DNA from: Theobroma cacao | Taxonomy: Eukaryota; Streptophyta; Magnoliopsida; Malvales; Malvaceae | DNA: 64,000 nt | NCBI RefSeq assembly: GCF_000208745.1 | Contig: NC_030855.1 | Coordinates: 995,264 to 1,059,263 of the forward strand | Direction of reading: 5' to 3' | Part shown: positions 1 through 13,096 of the stretch, one piece after another | Layout of the letters: every line of letters begins with the position of its first letter | Numbering within the stretch: the stretch's first letter is position 1 | Translations under genes and position numbers: made by a program | Notes under the pieces: generated by a model | Told to the model about the DNA's origin: nothing | Database searches by the model: none | What the model saw: the letters and a program-made list of their open reading frames with translations, nothing else

Positions 1-394
1 AGTTTAGGGTTCCAACGAAAATTTCTGTTGGAAATAATATACAGTAACACATTTGTCCTGAAGATGAAATTTCTAATGGATTTCCAACGGATATTTTCGT
101 TGGAAATTTCGTTAGAAACTGTAAAGATTATACACGTTTTTTTTTTTAGTTTAAAGTTCCAACGGATTTTCAACGGAATTTTCGTTGAAAATTTTCAACG
201 AAAAATTCCGTTGAAAATCCGTTGAAAATATTAAACAGTAATATGTGTGTGTTGTACAAGTCAAATTTCCAACGAAATTTTCCGTTAGAAAATTTTCAGG
301 ATAAATCCGTTGGAAATCTATTAGAACAAGCATTTAAAAATTTTAATTAAACTCTGTTGGAAATCCGTTAGAAATACAATAATTTTTTGTAGTG
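1..394. mobile_element. Terminal part of a CACTA (En/Spm) transposon
   Basis: The stretch ends at 383-394 in TTTTTTGTAGTG, the reverse complement of the CACTA-type terminal sequence CACTACAAAAAA. Inside it, a motif of the form CCAACGGAAATTCCGTTGG, with variants, recurs in both orientations at about 11-31, 80-115, 157-230, 268-320 and 354-376. Such subterminal arrays are where En/Spm transposases bind. The other end lies outside the window, so the target duplication (expected 3 bp, perhaps TTT at 395-397) cannot be checked. No transposase coding sequence is visible here. Confidence 0.75.
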
Positions 395-959
395 TTTGAA
401 AACAGGACCAAAAAGGACTCCCTGAGGAATTGTTTACTATAAAGATGTATGCTTTAACAATTGACGTACTTTGTTAAGACCAGATCCAAGTGGCAAGCTA
501 GAAAACCCAGCATCATCAAATGATTTGTTGCCTCTTAACTTCTTGCATTGTTGAAGAAGTACTCGAATTTTCTGGTCCAGGATGTAGTTGTGTCTCCCTA
601 TGTAATGTATTAGTGTATTACCTCAAATTGTTTTTTACCTTAACAAGCTCCTTGTCGACAAAATTTGTGCTTTTTGATTGAAGCTGTATATTTCTCCCCC
701 ATATACCTTTGAGTTGAATGACCATACACTTGTCCATTGTTGATAGAAATTGCAGTTATAAAGTCATTGGTTCAGGTTATTTGATAACTTGTCTAAGCAA
801 GAATCAAGTCCTTATGAATTTTCCTTTAAAGGAAGAAGGATGGAAGACCAAAAAAGGCATGGATAGAAATTACAAAAAAATTATTGTACTTTTATTGACC
901 TTGTTTAAGATATTCAATCATTAATATATATAAATATATATATATATATTATATGAATT
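395..959. other. Unassigned stretch between CACTA end and LINE
   Basis: No recognisable gene. A 68-codon open frame at 718-924 on the plus strand has no motif I know and looks like chance. The right end is a TA dinucleotide microsatellite (about 921-951) that abuts the degraded 3' part of the minus-strand LINE. Confidence 0.5.
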
Positions 960-3900
960 TTAAGCTTTGCCAATTAATGAGCTTGTTTGAGGCATGTTCT
1001 CATAGTCACCCAAGCTAAAAGAATTCTTGAATCAGATTCGATAATCAATCGAGAATCTTTAAAGGGAGAAGCAGCAAAAACTCTCATCCCTTGAAGTATG
1101 GCATACCACTCAGCAAAATTAAAATCATGGCTACCCAAGGGACCAAAGAAAATACCAACAACAAAGCCAGCAGAATTTCGAAGAATTGCACCACATCCTG
1201 CCGGACCAGGTTTACCTCTAGCAGAGCCGTTGACATCAAATTTAATCTCACCATCAATCGGCGGTGGCCAAGTGAAACTAATTCGATGATGGAGAGGGGT
1301 CCTACCAATGGAAGAAAGAGAAGGCTCAGTCCACCATCCAAATTCATCAATAGAATCAATACCCTCACGAGCTCAAATCCAAAGAAGTGATCTTGTTTGA
1401 ATAAGGAAAAAGATTTCGGAAGCATTCCAGGCTTTTTTGAAAAAAATAGATTCATTGCAAGCCAACCACAAAGACCAAAATGTCGCCCTACAAACAACAA
1501 GCCATCTTTTACGAATGATTCCAGAAAAATAAGAATCCGCCCAAGACTGAATAAATAGAGAAACAGAATTAGGTGAAGTCCAAGAAACTCTCCACCAATT
1601 CAAGATGAGACACCAAACCTTCCACTTGAAAAAGCAATTGATTAAGATATGGGAGCATGTTTCATTTTCCTGACCACACTAAACGCAAAAATTATGATTC
1701 ACATCAGACTACACACCTCGGGAAGCAATAAAAGATTTCGTAGGAATTGAATTGAGAATGGCAAGCCAGAGAAAACACTTGACTTTCGGAGGGATAAGTA
1801 TCTTCCACAATGAATGAAACCAAACTTTCTGGTCAATATGATCTGAATCCAGTAATGAACATAATTTCTTGACAGAAAATTTACCATGAGAGTCATGCAC
1901 CCAAATCCGCTTATCACAAGTCTCAAAAGAAAGAAAAACATTAGTAACTTTACAGAGAATTTCGTTATAAGAATTCTTTTCCCAAGAATATAATTATAAT
2001 TCTCTTCTCAAAAGGATAAACTATGCACCATTATTCCACAAATCAACTGCTCTAGACTCCTTGTCCACAACAATAGAAATATGGCGAGGAAATCTAGAGC
2101 ATAAAGCATCATCATAAAGCCATTTATCATACCAGAAAAAGATAGATTCCTCATTCCTAACAATCCAACGACAGGCACGAAAGCCAATTAAATTACTAAC
2201 CTTATCATTGGATGAAAGATGGGAGATACACCTCCAAACTGTTTGACATTTTATCACTTCGAGAAATATTTGGAATCCATTGAACATTTCCGGCTCCATA
2301 TTTTTCAAGAACTAAGCGACGCCAAAGAGCCTTATCTTCGGTACCATATCACCACCACCACTTAGCTAAGAGAGCCAAATTTTTATGACATAATCTGGAA
2401 ATACCCAACCCTCCAGAAATCTTAGGCTTGCAAGCTGTGTTCCAACAGACTTTGTGCAATTTACGAGAGTGATCCCCACTGCCCCATAAGAATGATCTCC
2501 TTAGATTTTCAAACTTCTAAATAACTCCCTTAGGGGCTTGGAAGATAGAGGGATAATATAACAGTAAAGAATTAAGAACATAGTTGATGAGAGCAAGACG
2601 ACCACCAAAGGAAAGATACTTGCACTGCCAAATAGCAAGTCTTTGCCTGAATTTATTAATGATAGGATCCCAACTACGAGCAGAACGGGGGTTAGCGCCA
2701 AGAGATAGGCCAAGATAGTTGAATGGCAGTGAACCCACAGAACACTGAAGGATGGAAGCAAACTCCAATGTTGATGAAGATGAAATGCTGGCAGGACAGA
2801 CATAAGACTTGCTTAAGTCAATTCAAAGACCATATGTAAGCTTAAAACAGCTAAGAAATTGTTTAATGACAAAAGCATGATGCGAAACAGGCTTCATAAA
2901 AATAATAGTATCATCTGTGAATTGTAGATGGGAGACGGACAACCCCGACAAAGATATAGAAATTCCTTGAAAAAGAAAGAGGGTCAAAAGAAAAAGGAAG
3001 GGCGAAAGAGGGTCACCCTGCCTAATTTCATGACTCATAACAAATTCATTGGTGGCTGAACTATTAATTACGACAGCGACTCGAACAATAGTAATACACT
3101 CCTTAATCTAAGAAATCCATCTTGAACCAAATCCCATAACTTCCATAACTCGAAGAATAAAATCTCTATCCACACAATCAAAAGCCTTTTCGAAGTCTAA
3201 TTTAAGAACAATACCTCCATTAAAATGAATACCTTTCTTGATACTATGGATGACTTCATTGGCCAGCAAAACACTATCCGTAATCAGCTGACCGCTAATA
3301 AAAGCAAATTGAGTGTCACTAATAAATAACACCATGGAGAACTTTCTTCAGTCTGTTGGCTAAAAATTTGGAGCAAATGTTACAAAGACAATTCACTAAG
3401 CTTATAGATCTGAATTCATTAATAGAAGTGGGATTATCGACCTTCGGTATAAGAGCAATAAAAGACGAATTCAAACCCTTCTCGAGCTTCTCTGTGTTCA
3501 AAAATTCTACATTGAAATTAAAAACATCTTGCTCCATAATCTGCCAAGAATGTTTGAAAAAATTAATGTTGAATCCGTCGGGACCAGGAGCTTCAAACCA
3601 TCACAACCCCATACAGTTGTTTTCACTTCTTCCATTAAAACCGGGGATTCAAGAAAGGCAACATCATTTCTCTCAATCTTTTTAAATTGCAAACCATGAA
3701 TAAGAGGGCGTGTCCAACAATCATTAGAGAAAGAATTAGAAAAAAAATTAAAGATAGCCTGCCAAACCTCTTTAGGATTAGAAGTCCAAATACCGTTAAT
3801 TTTCAAACTTGCAATATAGTTTCGCCATGAGTGAGCTTTGGCTTTACTTTGAAAAGGACATGTACTTTTGTCCTCCTCTTTGACCCACTGAATACGAGAT

Positions 3901-4938
3901 TTTTGCCTCCAAATCAACTCGTGATGTCAATGAGTAGTCCAGAGGTTACGAGCAGTATTCCTCTTCAAGATACATCCCTCCTCATTTAAATCTCTATAAT
4001 CCCCAATTTTGTCAATCTTATCCATTTTGTTCTCCAACTCAAGAATATTAGCATCAATAATACCAAAGGTTGTCTTATTCCAGCTTTTCAGTTGTGATTT
4101 CGAAAAAGACAACTTGGATCTGAGACAAAACCCTGCCGAACCTTGAATTTTAATGGACTTGAATTTGTCAGCTATAATGGACTTGAAACAATCCTCTGAA
4201 AGCTAGCAATCCAAGAAACGAAAAGGTCCAAGGCCCCAGTCCATTATTTCAGAAAACAAAAATAAAGCACAATGATCAGAAAGAGATCTTCAAACACCTT
4301 TTAGAAAGATGATTGAATTGAAAAAACCACTCAAATGAGAGCAAAAATCTATCAATTTTACTTCTCTTAGAATCAGGGCCAAACTAAGTGAACTTTTTCC
4401 CAATAACAGGAAGGTCAAAAAGTTCACACGTATCAATAATATTATTGAACTCCACAATACCAAAGCTAGACTAAGAGCAACCTTTCCTTTCATTAATAGA
4501 CTTGACAGAATTAAAATCACTAGCCCAACACCAATTCTCACAAAAATCAAAATGGAGAGAAAATAATTCAACCCACAAAGCCTGTTTATCAACCAGATCA
4601 CAAGGAGCATAAATATTGAAAATGACACACTTGAAATTATCATATAACCAACAACCATTGATAAGAAAGAATCTTTCATGAACAAGGGAGGAAAATGATG
4701 AAAAAGCAAACTTATCCCAGATTGACAGAAGACCTCTGGATCTTCCCACAACTAAACTGACAATCCAATCAAAATTACAATCTGACCAAAGACATTCAAT
4801 TAAGTTTTTTAAGATATCTTCTAGCTTTGTTTCTTGTAAAAGCAACATTTCAACCTTATTAGCTCAAATATATTGTCGAACTTTCTAAGCTTTTAAAGAA
4901 CCACCAACTCCACGCATATTCCAAGATAGAATTCTCAT
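960..4938 (-). pseudogene. LINE ORF2, endonuclease / reverse transcriptase / RNase H (broken)
   Basis: ORF2 starts at ATG 4936-4938 with MRILSWNMRG, the typical start of the exo-endonuclease domain; LLLQETKLE follows with its catalytic-type glutamate. Reverse transcriptase blocks are readable at about 2500-3700: LDFEKAFDCVDRDF, then MSHEIRQGDPLSPFLF, then LQFTDDTIIF, where the usual FADD is FTDD. The zf-RVT segment lies near 1373-1640. An RNase H with a VNxDGG-like start and an IESDS block follows near 1000-1400. Stops and shifts are frequent, so this is a dead copy. ORF2 starts about 100 nt after the ORF1 stop. Confidence 0.85.
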
Positions 4939-5036
4939 TGCAACAAGCAGGAAAAGTAGAAAAAGACCCCAGAAAAAAGAACAAAGATGCAACAAAAAGA
5001 ATAGACGGAAAAGGAAAATCGACACCCGTTAAAGGC

Positions 5037-7200
5037 TCATTTCAATACTGATGAACTCTGGATCTTGGAAAGCTTAACAAAAAGAATTCTGTCAGAGCAT
5101 TGAGAGACCAAACCTAGTTTCTTGCTTAAATTCCAAGTATCTTCAGCTTCAATATAATGATCAGAATGATTGGAATTGTCGCTCATATCTTGGGAAAGCG
5201 TAATAAAATCAGCCTTTGATTTGCGGTAGAGATTCTTTATACCTTTCTTTCGTAGCTTATTGAAGCTTTTGGAACCATTTTTCCCTCCTTTAGACGAGAC
5301 TAAAAATACCTTAGCTAAGGATAAGCTACGGTCAGAAGAGAAATCGTTTGAGAAATCCAAACTGGTGTCTTCATTTGAGGAAGAGACTGATTTTTCCAAA
5401 GAAACTTGAACCCAAGAAGAAGCTCTACAGTTCAAACCTTGGGAGATCAGTTGAAGTTCAACAGGAGTATTAACAGCTGGCATAAAGATATTAGAATGGG
5501 CAAGAGGACAAGGGCCATCATCAAGATCCACAGCGATATTGATACCTTGAACATCAGATGGCATGGTTCGGACTAGCTCAATAGGTCCATGAACAGAGAG
5601 TGGAATTGGAAGGTCCAAGGCTTTAGAGGGTCCATTAAGCGTTGAGCTCTCCACGTTCTTATTTAGGCTTTCCAACACACAAACAGCGTCAGTTTTAGAA
5701 GAGCTCGGATGTGGGATGGGATTATTCACTTGACTGATGCATATCTGATTATTGGTGGATGGTTGGATACACAGCAAATCAAGCTGAGCTGGCAGTTGAT
5801 TGTCATGAGAAGTAGAAGAGACACCCTTTGAACATCTCTTTGAAGATTTCTGTGGCTGGAAATGTTCATGATCAAGCTTGACAGGCGGCAGAGCTTCTTG
5901 AAAAGGCATAGAAATGGCATTAGCATTGACAATGATATCATCCTGATCTTGAAAGAGATAAGAAGAATTGGAAAATGAGTCATCTTCATCCCACTGGGGC
6001 CATTCGGGACAATTCTAAATACAATCCTGGAAGAACTGTTGAACAAAAATTGAAAAGAGTTGATTTCCAACTGAAAGAACAGTTTCATCAATCCTTGATA
6101 TACGTTTTGTAATAATTAACTTAGTAACTTTTTCAAAAGATTGCATACTCAGGGATTCATCACCCAAATTAATAAGAAAACCCCATAAATTACTCAAGTT
6201 TGAAAATGTTGCTTTTGTCTAAGCGAGAATAGAAACATCCGAAACAGCAAGCCAATATCTTCTTTAATTCATACCTGCATTAAGAAACCATTCCTGAATA
6301 TGATCAAACCATCTAGTTAACCAACACCAACTATTTCCTTTAGACTCCTCATAAAACTTTCTATCAGGAACAGATACAAGAAAATTTCTGCCCGAAATAC
6401 GCTTGACTGAAAAACCAGATTTTCCTGACTTTTGAATGTCGTTGGCTATATCCGTCGGATCCTGGAAACCTTTACATGTGCCAATAATACAACCTTCTAA
6501 CCAATGTAACAACTCATTATCAACATAACCTGTGCAGATTTTCATTGACTCATTAATGGGAAGAGGTGGAGGAGGAGATTGAGGGGACTCTTCAGCTCTC
6601 TTGAGAGCAATCAGATATGATCTAAATTGACTCGGCCTTTGATACTACTAGTGTGATGGTTAAGGTAAGACTTGAGAAGGCAAATTGGAAGCCATAACTC
6701 GATTTTTACCTAAAACTGTGAAATCAGTTAATGTATTATGTGGACGAGGCTGTTGAAAATGACGATTAACCAAGGACAATTTCCTTCTAAAGTTTCTGGA
6801 ATGTTGATGATAAACACGTGGAGGAGGTTCACGAAAAGGAAAAGTTTTTTCATTGTTCTGGCTTTTCACACCGCTGTTGTTGCTGGCTAAGCTTAGCCTC
6901 ATTTATCTCTCAAAGAACTAGAACCCATTCAAATTAGAAATTGTTCTTCTGGCTTCAATCATAGTTCTAAATCTTACAAAGCCATAACGAGAATATTTAA
7001 ATTCCTACCCTTGCGGAATAAAAGTACCAACAACATCACCAAATCTTTTACAAATAGATCTCAACCAAGTATGAGAAATTGTTGGGGACAGATTACCAAA
7101 AAAAAAGAACAGAGATTGGATCTGCATTTCAATTGCTACCATAACTGCGCCCTTCACGCCTGCCTGAGGCAATAAAGCCATCGTTTCTTCCTCTGCTCAT
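5037..7200 (-). pseudogene. LINE ORF1, RRM-containing nucleic-acid-binding protein (broken)
   Basis: ORF1 appears to start at ATG 7198-7200 (MSRGRNDGFIASGRR). An RNA-recognition motif follows: FFFGNLSPT is an RNP2-like strand and YGFVRFRT is RNP1. One in-frame stop splits the RRM. A lysine- and serine-rich C-terminal section ends at 5037. ORF1 of plant L1 elements coats the element RNA. Several frame changes (breaks near 6900, 6600 and 6200) destroy the product. The longest surviving frame, 5037-5909, has 290 codons. Confidence 0.7.
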
Positions 7201-7276
7201 CGTCGACTTTTCAGCTCCCTTTTTCTTAACAAAACCCCGAAGCAATATGAAATGCTGAAGAGAATGTATCTTTAAA

Positions 7277-7372
7277 GTGATTCGGTTTCAAAATGTCTAA
7301 AGTCCTTGATGCTTTCCTTCTTTTGTAAACAAAACACCCTCTCTTACTAAACTAAAGTAGGAATCAATTCAG
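7277..7372 (+). repeat. Left copy of a direct repeat outside the Copia element
   Basis: This block, starting GTGATTCGGTTTCAAAATG, resembles 13097-13175, which directly follows the Copia 3' LTR (ATGATTTGATTCCAAAATG). Both contain the CTTCTTTTGTAAA and ACTAAAGT(A/G)GGAATCAATT segments. The left copy has about 14 extra bases. It lies roughly 275 bp before the 5' LTR, so it is not a target-site duplication. Confidence 0.65.
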
Positions 7373-7552
7373 CAAGGTACAACATTGAAAATCAATGGTG
7401 CTCCTACTTGGCTTAGATGAAGCATATACATTTTTATAGATTTAGAGCAATTGAAACTTGAGTTTAAAGGTAAAAAATGGGACTCCAAACTTAAAACTTT
7501 TGTCTTCTTAAAAACCAATAAGTAGAGCAAGGTTGATTACCTATATAGTGAT

Positions 7553-8082
7553 TGTTGGCTTTTTAATTCTTATTTTATTTTTTGGTCATTCAAAATTTAA
7601 TATTTCTATTGGGAGAGGTATGACGTTTGATTGTAGAAAGTCATGTCTCTTTGGAAGGATACATTTGTTCACTTTAGGAATATGTGTGTCTATATAATGA
7701 AGAGGTACATTGGTGATGGTTCACTATTTATAAATACCCATCGCCTCTTTTCGAAAAATTCATTCTAAGCATTCTGTGTTTCCAAAAGCTCTATTCTTCT
7801 TCACCTTGAAATTTTTTTAAGAGCAATTGAGAGATTTATGAGTTCGTTAGATTTTTTATTTGAGTGCATACTAGAAGATCCTTGAGTGGTTCATTGACGT
7901 CATTGATTGCTATTTACACCAAGGTAGTGATGGAAATCTACTCTGAAGTTAGCATCTTCCATAGTATGCCTCGAACTAGTTTTCATATTCAAAACTTTCT
8001 TATTTCTTTTTATTGTTAATTGTTAAGTCTCTATTATTGCCTTGTGTGTTTGTCTTTATCTTTTCGAGTATAAATTCCAACA
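7553..8082 (+). repeat. Copia 5' LTR (530 bp)
   Basis: TG...CA termini. It aligns along its whole length with 12574-13096, sharing landmarks such as TAAATACCCATC, AAAATTCATTC, AGCAATTGAGAGATTTA and GTTAATTGTTAAGTCTCT. A TATAAATA-like box near 7727 probably served the element promoter. Many substitutions and small indels separate the two LTRs, so the insertion is not recent. Confidence 0.9.
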
Positions 8083-8121
8083 ATTTTAGAGTAGATTTAT
8101 TTTTTGCATTTTTTAAAAAAA

Positions 8122-11100
8122 ATGGATTCTATTGAGGAACAAATATCTACAAAGCTGGAGAAATTCTCTAGGTGAACATTCGTAGATAGCATAATCAAAT
8201 GTGTTATTGGTTAACAACCTTAGGACTTTTTTCTATAATCTCCAATCTTGTTGTTTCTTCAAATGAAAATCCCGATCCTATTGGTCTTTCAAATCAAAAC
8301 TCTAGTTCTTACTTAATTAAGAATACAAGCACACAAATACAATTAGATAAGGATTATCTTTATCATGGTTGTATTTTTTTTTGCTTTGTCTTGTAATATT
8401 GACAATATCTTCTACACTACAAAAATTGCACGTGAATTGTGGAAAGCATTAAAAAGAAATATGGTAAAAAGGAATAAGGTCTTGATAACTACATTATAGA
8501 AAAATATATAGACTTCAAAATGACTGATAATAAATCTATTGTGGAACAAGCACACCTTTGCTAAGTTCTTATTCATGAGTTGAAACAAAGGACATTTGAA
8601 ATGTGTGAAAAATTTCATGTGGGTTCTTTGCTTGAAAAACTTGCTCCAAAACGGAAATCTTTTGCTTTGTCCCCAAAACACAAACGTGAGACTTTGACTA
8701 TGAATAGTTTAATTGTTTCTCTTCAATTTGAAGAAAAATAGAAAGATAAGGATAAATTGTCCAATGAGTTTGGTGACAAAGAAAACATAGCAGAAAGGAA
8801 AAATTCAAACTTAAAAAAAAAGGAAGTTTTCAAAGATAATTTTTGTAAACAACCATCTAACGTTACCGAAAAAAAGAAGAGATGTTACTTTGTTTGTGGA
8901 AATTGGGGCACCTGGCAAGAGTTTGTTGACTTCGTAAAGGCAAGAAAACGTTTAAGACACTGGTCTTAGAGATCAATGTTGTGACTAGTGAGAATGACAA
9001 ATGGTAAGTTCAAACATTTCTATGGTCAATTTGGTGTGTGAGTCTATCGATTGGTGGATTGATACCGAGGCTAATATCCATATTTATGCTAACCAATCCA
9101 TATTTTTAAAATATCAAGTTATTGATGGAAAATATGTGAACATGGATAATTTTGCGGTTGCACAAGTGAAAGGAAAAGAAAGATTTATTATTGACTTTCT
9201 GGAAAACCTTGTCTCTTCATAAAGTGCAACATGTGCCTGACATTATAAGGAATTTGATTAACAGCTTTTTTTTTTTATTAAAGATGCCTATTAATTATTA
9301 TTTGAGTCCAATAAAGTTGTAGTTAGTAGAAATGAGTTTTTTATTGGTAGATGATATATATCGAGGGTCTCTTCAAGTTAAATGTGTAGAATGCTGTTTG
9401 TCATGGTAATGAAAGTAATAATAGTTTTTCTCTTCATAATGTTGTTCTTTTTTCTAAAGTTTAACATGGTCGTTTAGAGCATAATAATAATACATCCATA
9501 AAGAGAATGATGAATTTGGATCTTAATCCTAAAGCTGACATAAACATGCGTGAAAAATGTAAAATTTCTGTGCAGTTTAAATTACCTATAAAGTTTGTTA
9601 AGTTTGTAACTAGAGAATCTGCAATCTTAGAGTTAATACATATCAATGTTTGTGACATTCAAGTTTACTTTATAAATGGTAAGAGATACTTTATTACTTT
9701 CATAAATGATTTTTCTAAATATTATTATGCCTTTCCAATTCGAATAAAAGATAAGACTTTGGCTATGTTTACTAAATATAAAAATGAAGTTGAAGATCAA
9801 AAAGAAAAATGAATTAAAATTCTTCGATTAGATAGGGGAGGAGAATAAGGTTTTATAGAGTTTTCAAACTTCTGTAATGAGAATGGAATTATCCATCAAG
9901 TATCCCCCCTTACACACCCCAATCAAATAGTGTGATAGAGAGGAAAAATCGAACTTTATTGGATATAGTAAATTCTATGCTTTCAAGTTTCGAACTCCCA
10001 AAAAACTTATGAAATGAGGCACTATTTTCTGCATGTCACATTCTAAATAGAGTTCCTCAAAAGAAGTTAGAGAAAACTCCATATGAATTATGAAAAATGA
10101 GGAAACCGAATTTAAATTATTTAATAATGTGGGGGTGCTTGGCAAAAGTAAAATTTCGAAAATTAAAACAAAGAAACTAGGACCTAAAACTATTGATGGA
10201 GTTCTTGTGGGCTATTTCCAAGATAGTGTCACTTATTGGATTTTAATAATTAAATTCGAAATTACTGATATAATTGTCAACACCATCATAGAATCAAGAG
10301 ATATATTTTTTGAGGATATTTTACCCTTGAAAGTTAAGGTGAATAGCTCAATATCTTCTAAATGCACTTCAATTTTGCTAATTCAAGAGGAAAAAGATAT
10401 GATCAATATGGAAAGTCTTATAAAAAGTAAAAGAGAGAGAGTAGAGAAAAATTTTGGAAATGATTTTTATACCTATCTAATGGAAGATGATCCTTGAATG
10501 TATAAGGAAGTCACATCATCTATAGACTCTACTTTTTGGAAAGATGCCAAAAATGTAGAAATGGAGTCTTTAATAAATAATAAAACTTGAGTTTTGACCG
10601 AATTGCCTAAGGGTGGTAAACCTATTGGTTGTAAGTGGATATTTAAAAAGAAACTTCAGCCAAATAGGTCCATAGAAAAATTCAAAACAAGATTAGTTGC
10701 AAAAGGTTATTCCCAAAAAAAAGAGTTTGATTATTTCGACATTTATTCTCTAGTAGCAAATTGATGACAATCTAAGTGCCTATAGTTTTTACATCCTTAT
10801 GTAAGTTGAAGATATAATAAATGGATATTAAAACCACCTTTCTAAATGGCGAATTAGAAAAAGAACTATATATGGAATAATTGAAGAGATTTGTCATACC
10901 GGGTCAAAAACATAAGGTTTGTAAACTAACGAAATCCTTATTTGGATTTAAAGCAAGCCCCAAAGCAATGGCATGAAAAAATTTGATCAAGTCATCTTGT
11001 TAAATGGATTTTCGATAAATAACTATGATAAATGTGTTTATATTAAAGTTACTAACCTTGGGTGTGTCATATTATGTTTGTATGTCGATGATATTCTCAT

Positions 11101-12030
11101 CTTCGATTGCAATTTAAGTATTATTAAGGAGACTCAACATTTATTGTCAAATATCTTTGACATGAAAGATTTAGGAAAGGCAGATGTTATTTTGGGAGTT
11201 AAGATTTTACAAAGTCCTACGGGTATTACAATTACACAATCACATTATATCGATAAAAATATTGCAGAAATTTAATAATTATGATTGTAAACCCATGAGT
11301 ACGCCTTATGCTCCGAATATGAGAGTAAGGAAAAATGTTGGAGAGCATGTTTCTCAGTTGCTGCATTCTCAAATTATTTGCACACTCATGTATCTTTAAA
11401 ATACTAGGAGACCTAATATAGTACAAGAAGTGAAAAGGTTAAGTAAATATATCAGTAATCTTGATATAAATCATTGGATGGCATTGGAAATGATATTGAG
11501 ATTTCTAAAACGTACCATATCATTGGGTATACACTATTCAGATTATTCTGCTGTGCTCAGAGGCTATAGTAATGCAAACTAGATCTCTAATTTAGATGGA
11601 GCTAAAGCTACCACATGATATGTTTTCACATTACATGGAGTTGTTGTTTCATGGAAATCTTCCAAGCAGGCATGTTTTTCTTGATCCTCCATGGAATCTG
11701 AGATGATTGTCCTAAATGCGATGGCACAACAAGTGAAATGGCTTAAACATTTATTAATGGATATTTCAATTATAGAAAAACCAATTCCTGCAATTTGCTT
11801 TCATTTTGATAATCAAGTGGCTATTGTGAAATGTAAACAAAAGAACTCAAATAAGCAAAAAAGACATGTGTTTGAGGCAGAAAACAATTATTAGATTAAT
11901 TAAAAATGGAGTAATCATGTTGAATTACATTCCTTCTTCAAAGAATATTGCAAATCCGTTAACGAAAGGACTAGCTAGAAAGTAAGTCATTGAATGTTCA
12001 AAAGAGATGGGATTGGAGCCCATTAATTAG
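8122..12030 (+). pseudogene. Copia gag-pol polyprotein remnant
   Basis: Starts at ATG 8122 (MDSIEEQISTKLEKFS, then a stop). Readable parts in order: a UBN2-like gag; a zinc-knuckle remnant with CYFVCG (near 8880); a protease WWIDTEA, where the normal DTG is DTE (near 9050); an integrase core YFITFINDFSKYYY (near 9690); reverse transcriptase KWIFKKKL and RLVAKGYSQ (near 10630-10720), then LYVDDILIF (near 11090); RNase H with SMESEMIVLNA (near 11690); and the tail PLTKGLARK. Numerous stops and shifts leave no functional product. Confidence 0.85.
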
Positions 12031-12573
12031 AAATTACAGGTAATGGTAACCTAACCTTTCTGATTGGAGAACCCAAGACAAAAGGTCAATGTAGTAAAAA
12101 CAAGCTGTTTAGTGAATGAAAAGGTACCATTTTTTAAGAGTTCTATAGTCACAATATGATTTTATGATACTTAATATAATAGTTGGGAAGAGTACATGCT
12201 CGAAATTAGTTTGTAACAAATTATGCAAGATATGCTTCTGTTACACATGTCCTTGAAGAACTCACTTATTTGAGTGTGGTTCTGAGGTTGCAACCTACGA
12301 GATTAGGCTTTGTCTAGAGCACTCAAGAAGCAACATACGAGCACAAGGCCATTAAAATGTGACCCCGTTTAAAACTCAATCAAAATCTCGTACGATGTGT
12401 ATGATGAATTAAAGCTCAAGCTAGAAAATCTTAGTTCAAGATGCAAGGTCACTACGATTCTTCCTAATGGATTTTCTAATACTAAGTGAGGTTTAAGTCC
12501 ATAAAACACTTTCACCGAATGCATTGTACAAGACTGTTTTTATATTCCTTATATTTTGAATCATGTGGGGGAT

Positions 12574-13096
12574 TGTTGGCTTTTTAATTCTTTTTTTTTT
12601 TTTGATTCAAAATTTAATGTGTCTATTGGAAAAGGTATGACCTTTGATTGTAGAGGCAAATTTCTTTAGAAGGTTACATTTGTTCACTTCATAAATAGGT
12701 GTGTTTGTATAATGAAAATGCACATTGGTGATGGTTCACTATCTATAAATACCCATCCCCTCTTTCTAAAAATTCATTCCAAGCATTCCATGTTTCCAAA
12801 AACTCTATTCTTTTTCATCTTAAAGTTCCTTCAATAGCAATCGAGAGATTTACGAGTTTGTCAAATTTTCTATTTGAGTGCACATTAGAAGATCTTTAAG
12901 TGGTTTGTTGTAACTTGAAATAGGATGTCATTTATTACTATTTTCACCGAGGTAGCGACAGAAATCTACTTTGAAGTCAACGCCTTCCATAGCATGCCTT
13001 CCATAGCACATTCAAAACATTTTTTTTTGTTAATTGTTAAGTCTCTGTTATTTCTTCGTGTGTTCTTCTTTATCTATTTTAGTATAGATTCCAACA
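12574..13096 (+). repeat. Copia 3' LTR (523 bp)
   Basis: Partner of 7553-8082, with a T-rich run after TTTTTAATTC that is longer than in the 5' copy. It ends CCAACA and is followed by ATGAT. Between the pol stop and this LTR, 12031-12573 is non-coding 3' internal sequence ending in the polypurine tract. Confidence 0.9.

Larger units (their letters stand above)
960..7200 (-). mobile_element. Degenerate L1-type LINE, RRM-EN-RT-RNase H
   Basis: On the minus strand, reading from 7200 to 960, domains come in the usual order of a plant L1-clade non-LTR retrotransposon: an RRM-bearing ORF1, an apurinic-type endonuclease, reverse transcriptase, the zf-RVT zinc-binding segment and a terminal RNase H. 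Many stops and frameshifts make it inactive. The RNase H is cut off after its ESDS motif near 960, where a TA microsatellite starts, so the usual poly(A) 3' end is missing. The 5' UTR may extend a little above 7200. Confidence 0.85.
7553..13096 (+). mobile_element. Ty1/Copia LTR retrotransposon, complete but decayed
   Basis: The element is bounded by two related LTRs (7553-8082 and 12574-13096), both starting TGTTGGCTTTTTAATTC and ending TTCCAACA. A purine-rich tract (GTGGGGGA) precedes the 3' LTR. The 5-bp flanks are GTGAT and ATGAT, a likely target duplication with one change. Between the LTRs run gag, protease, integrase, reverse transcriptase and RNase H remnants in Copia order. No clear tRNA-Met primer-binding site follows the 5' LTR. 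Confidence 0.9.

Noticed and set aside
8413..8428. CACTACAAAAATT, resembling a CACTA terminus
   Set aside because: It lies in the gag region of the Copia remnant, has no subterminal array and no partner end.
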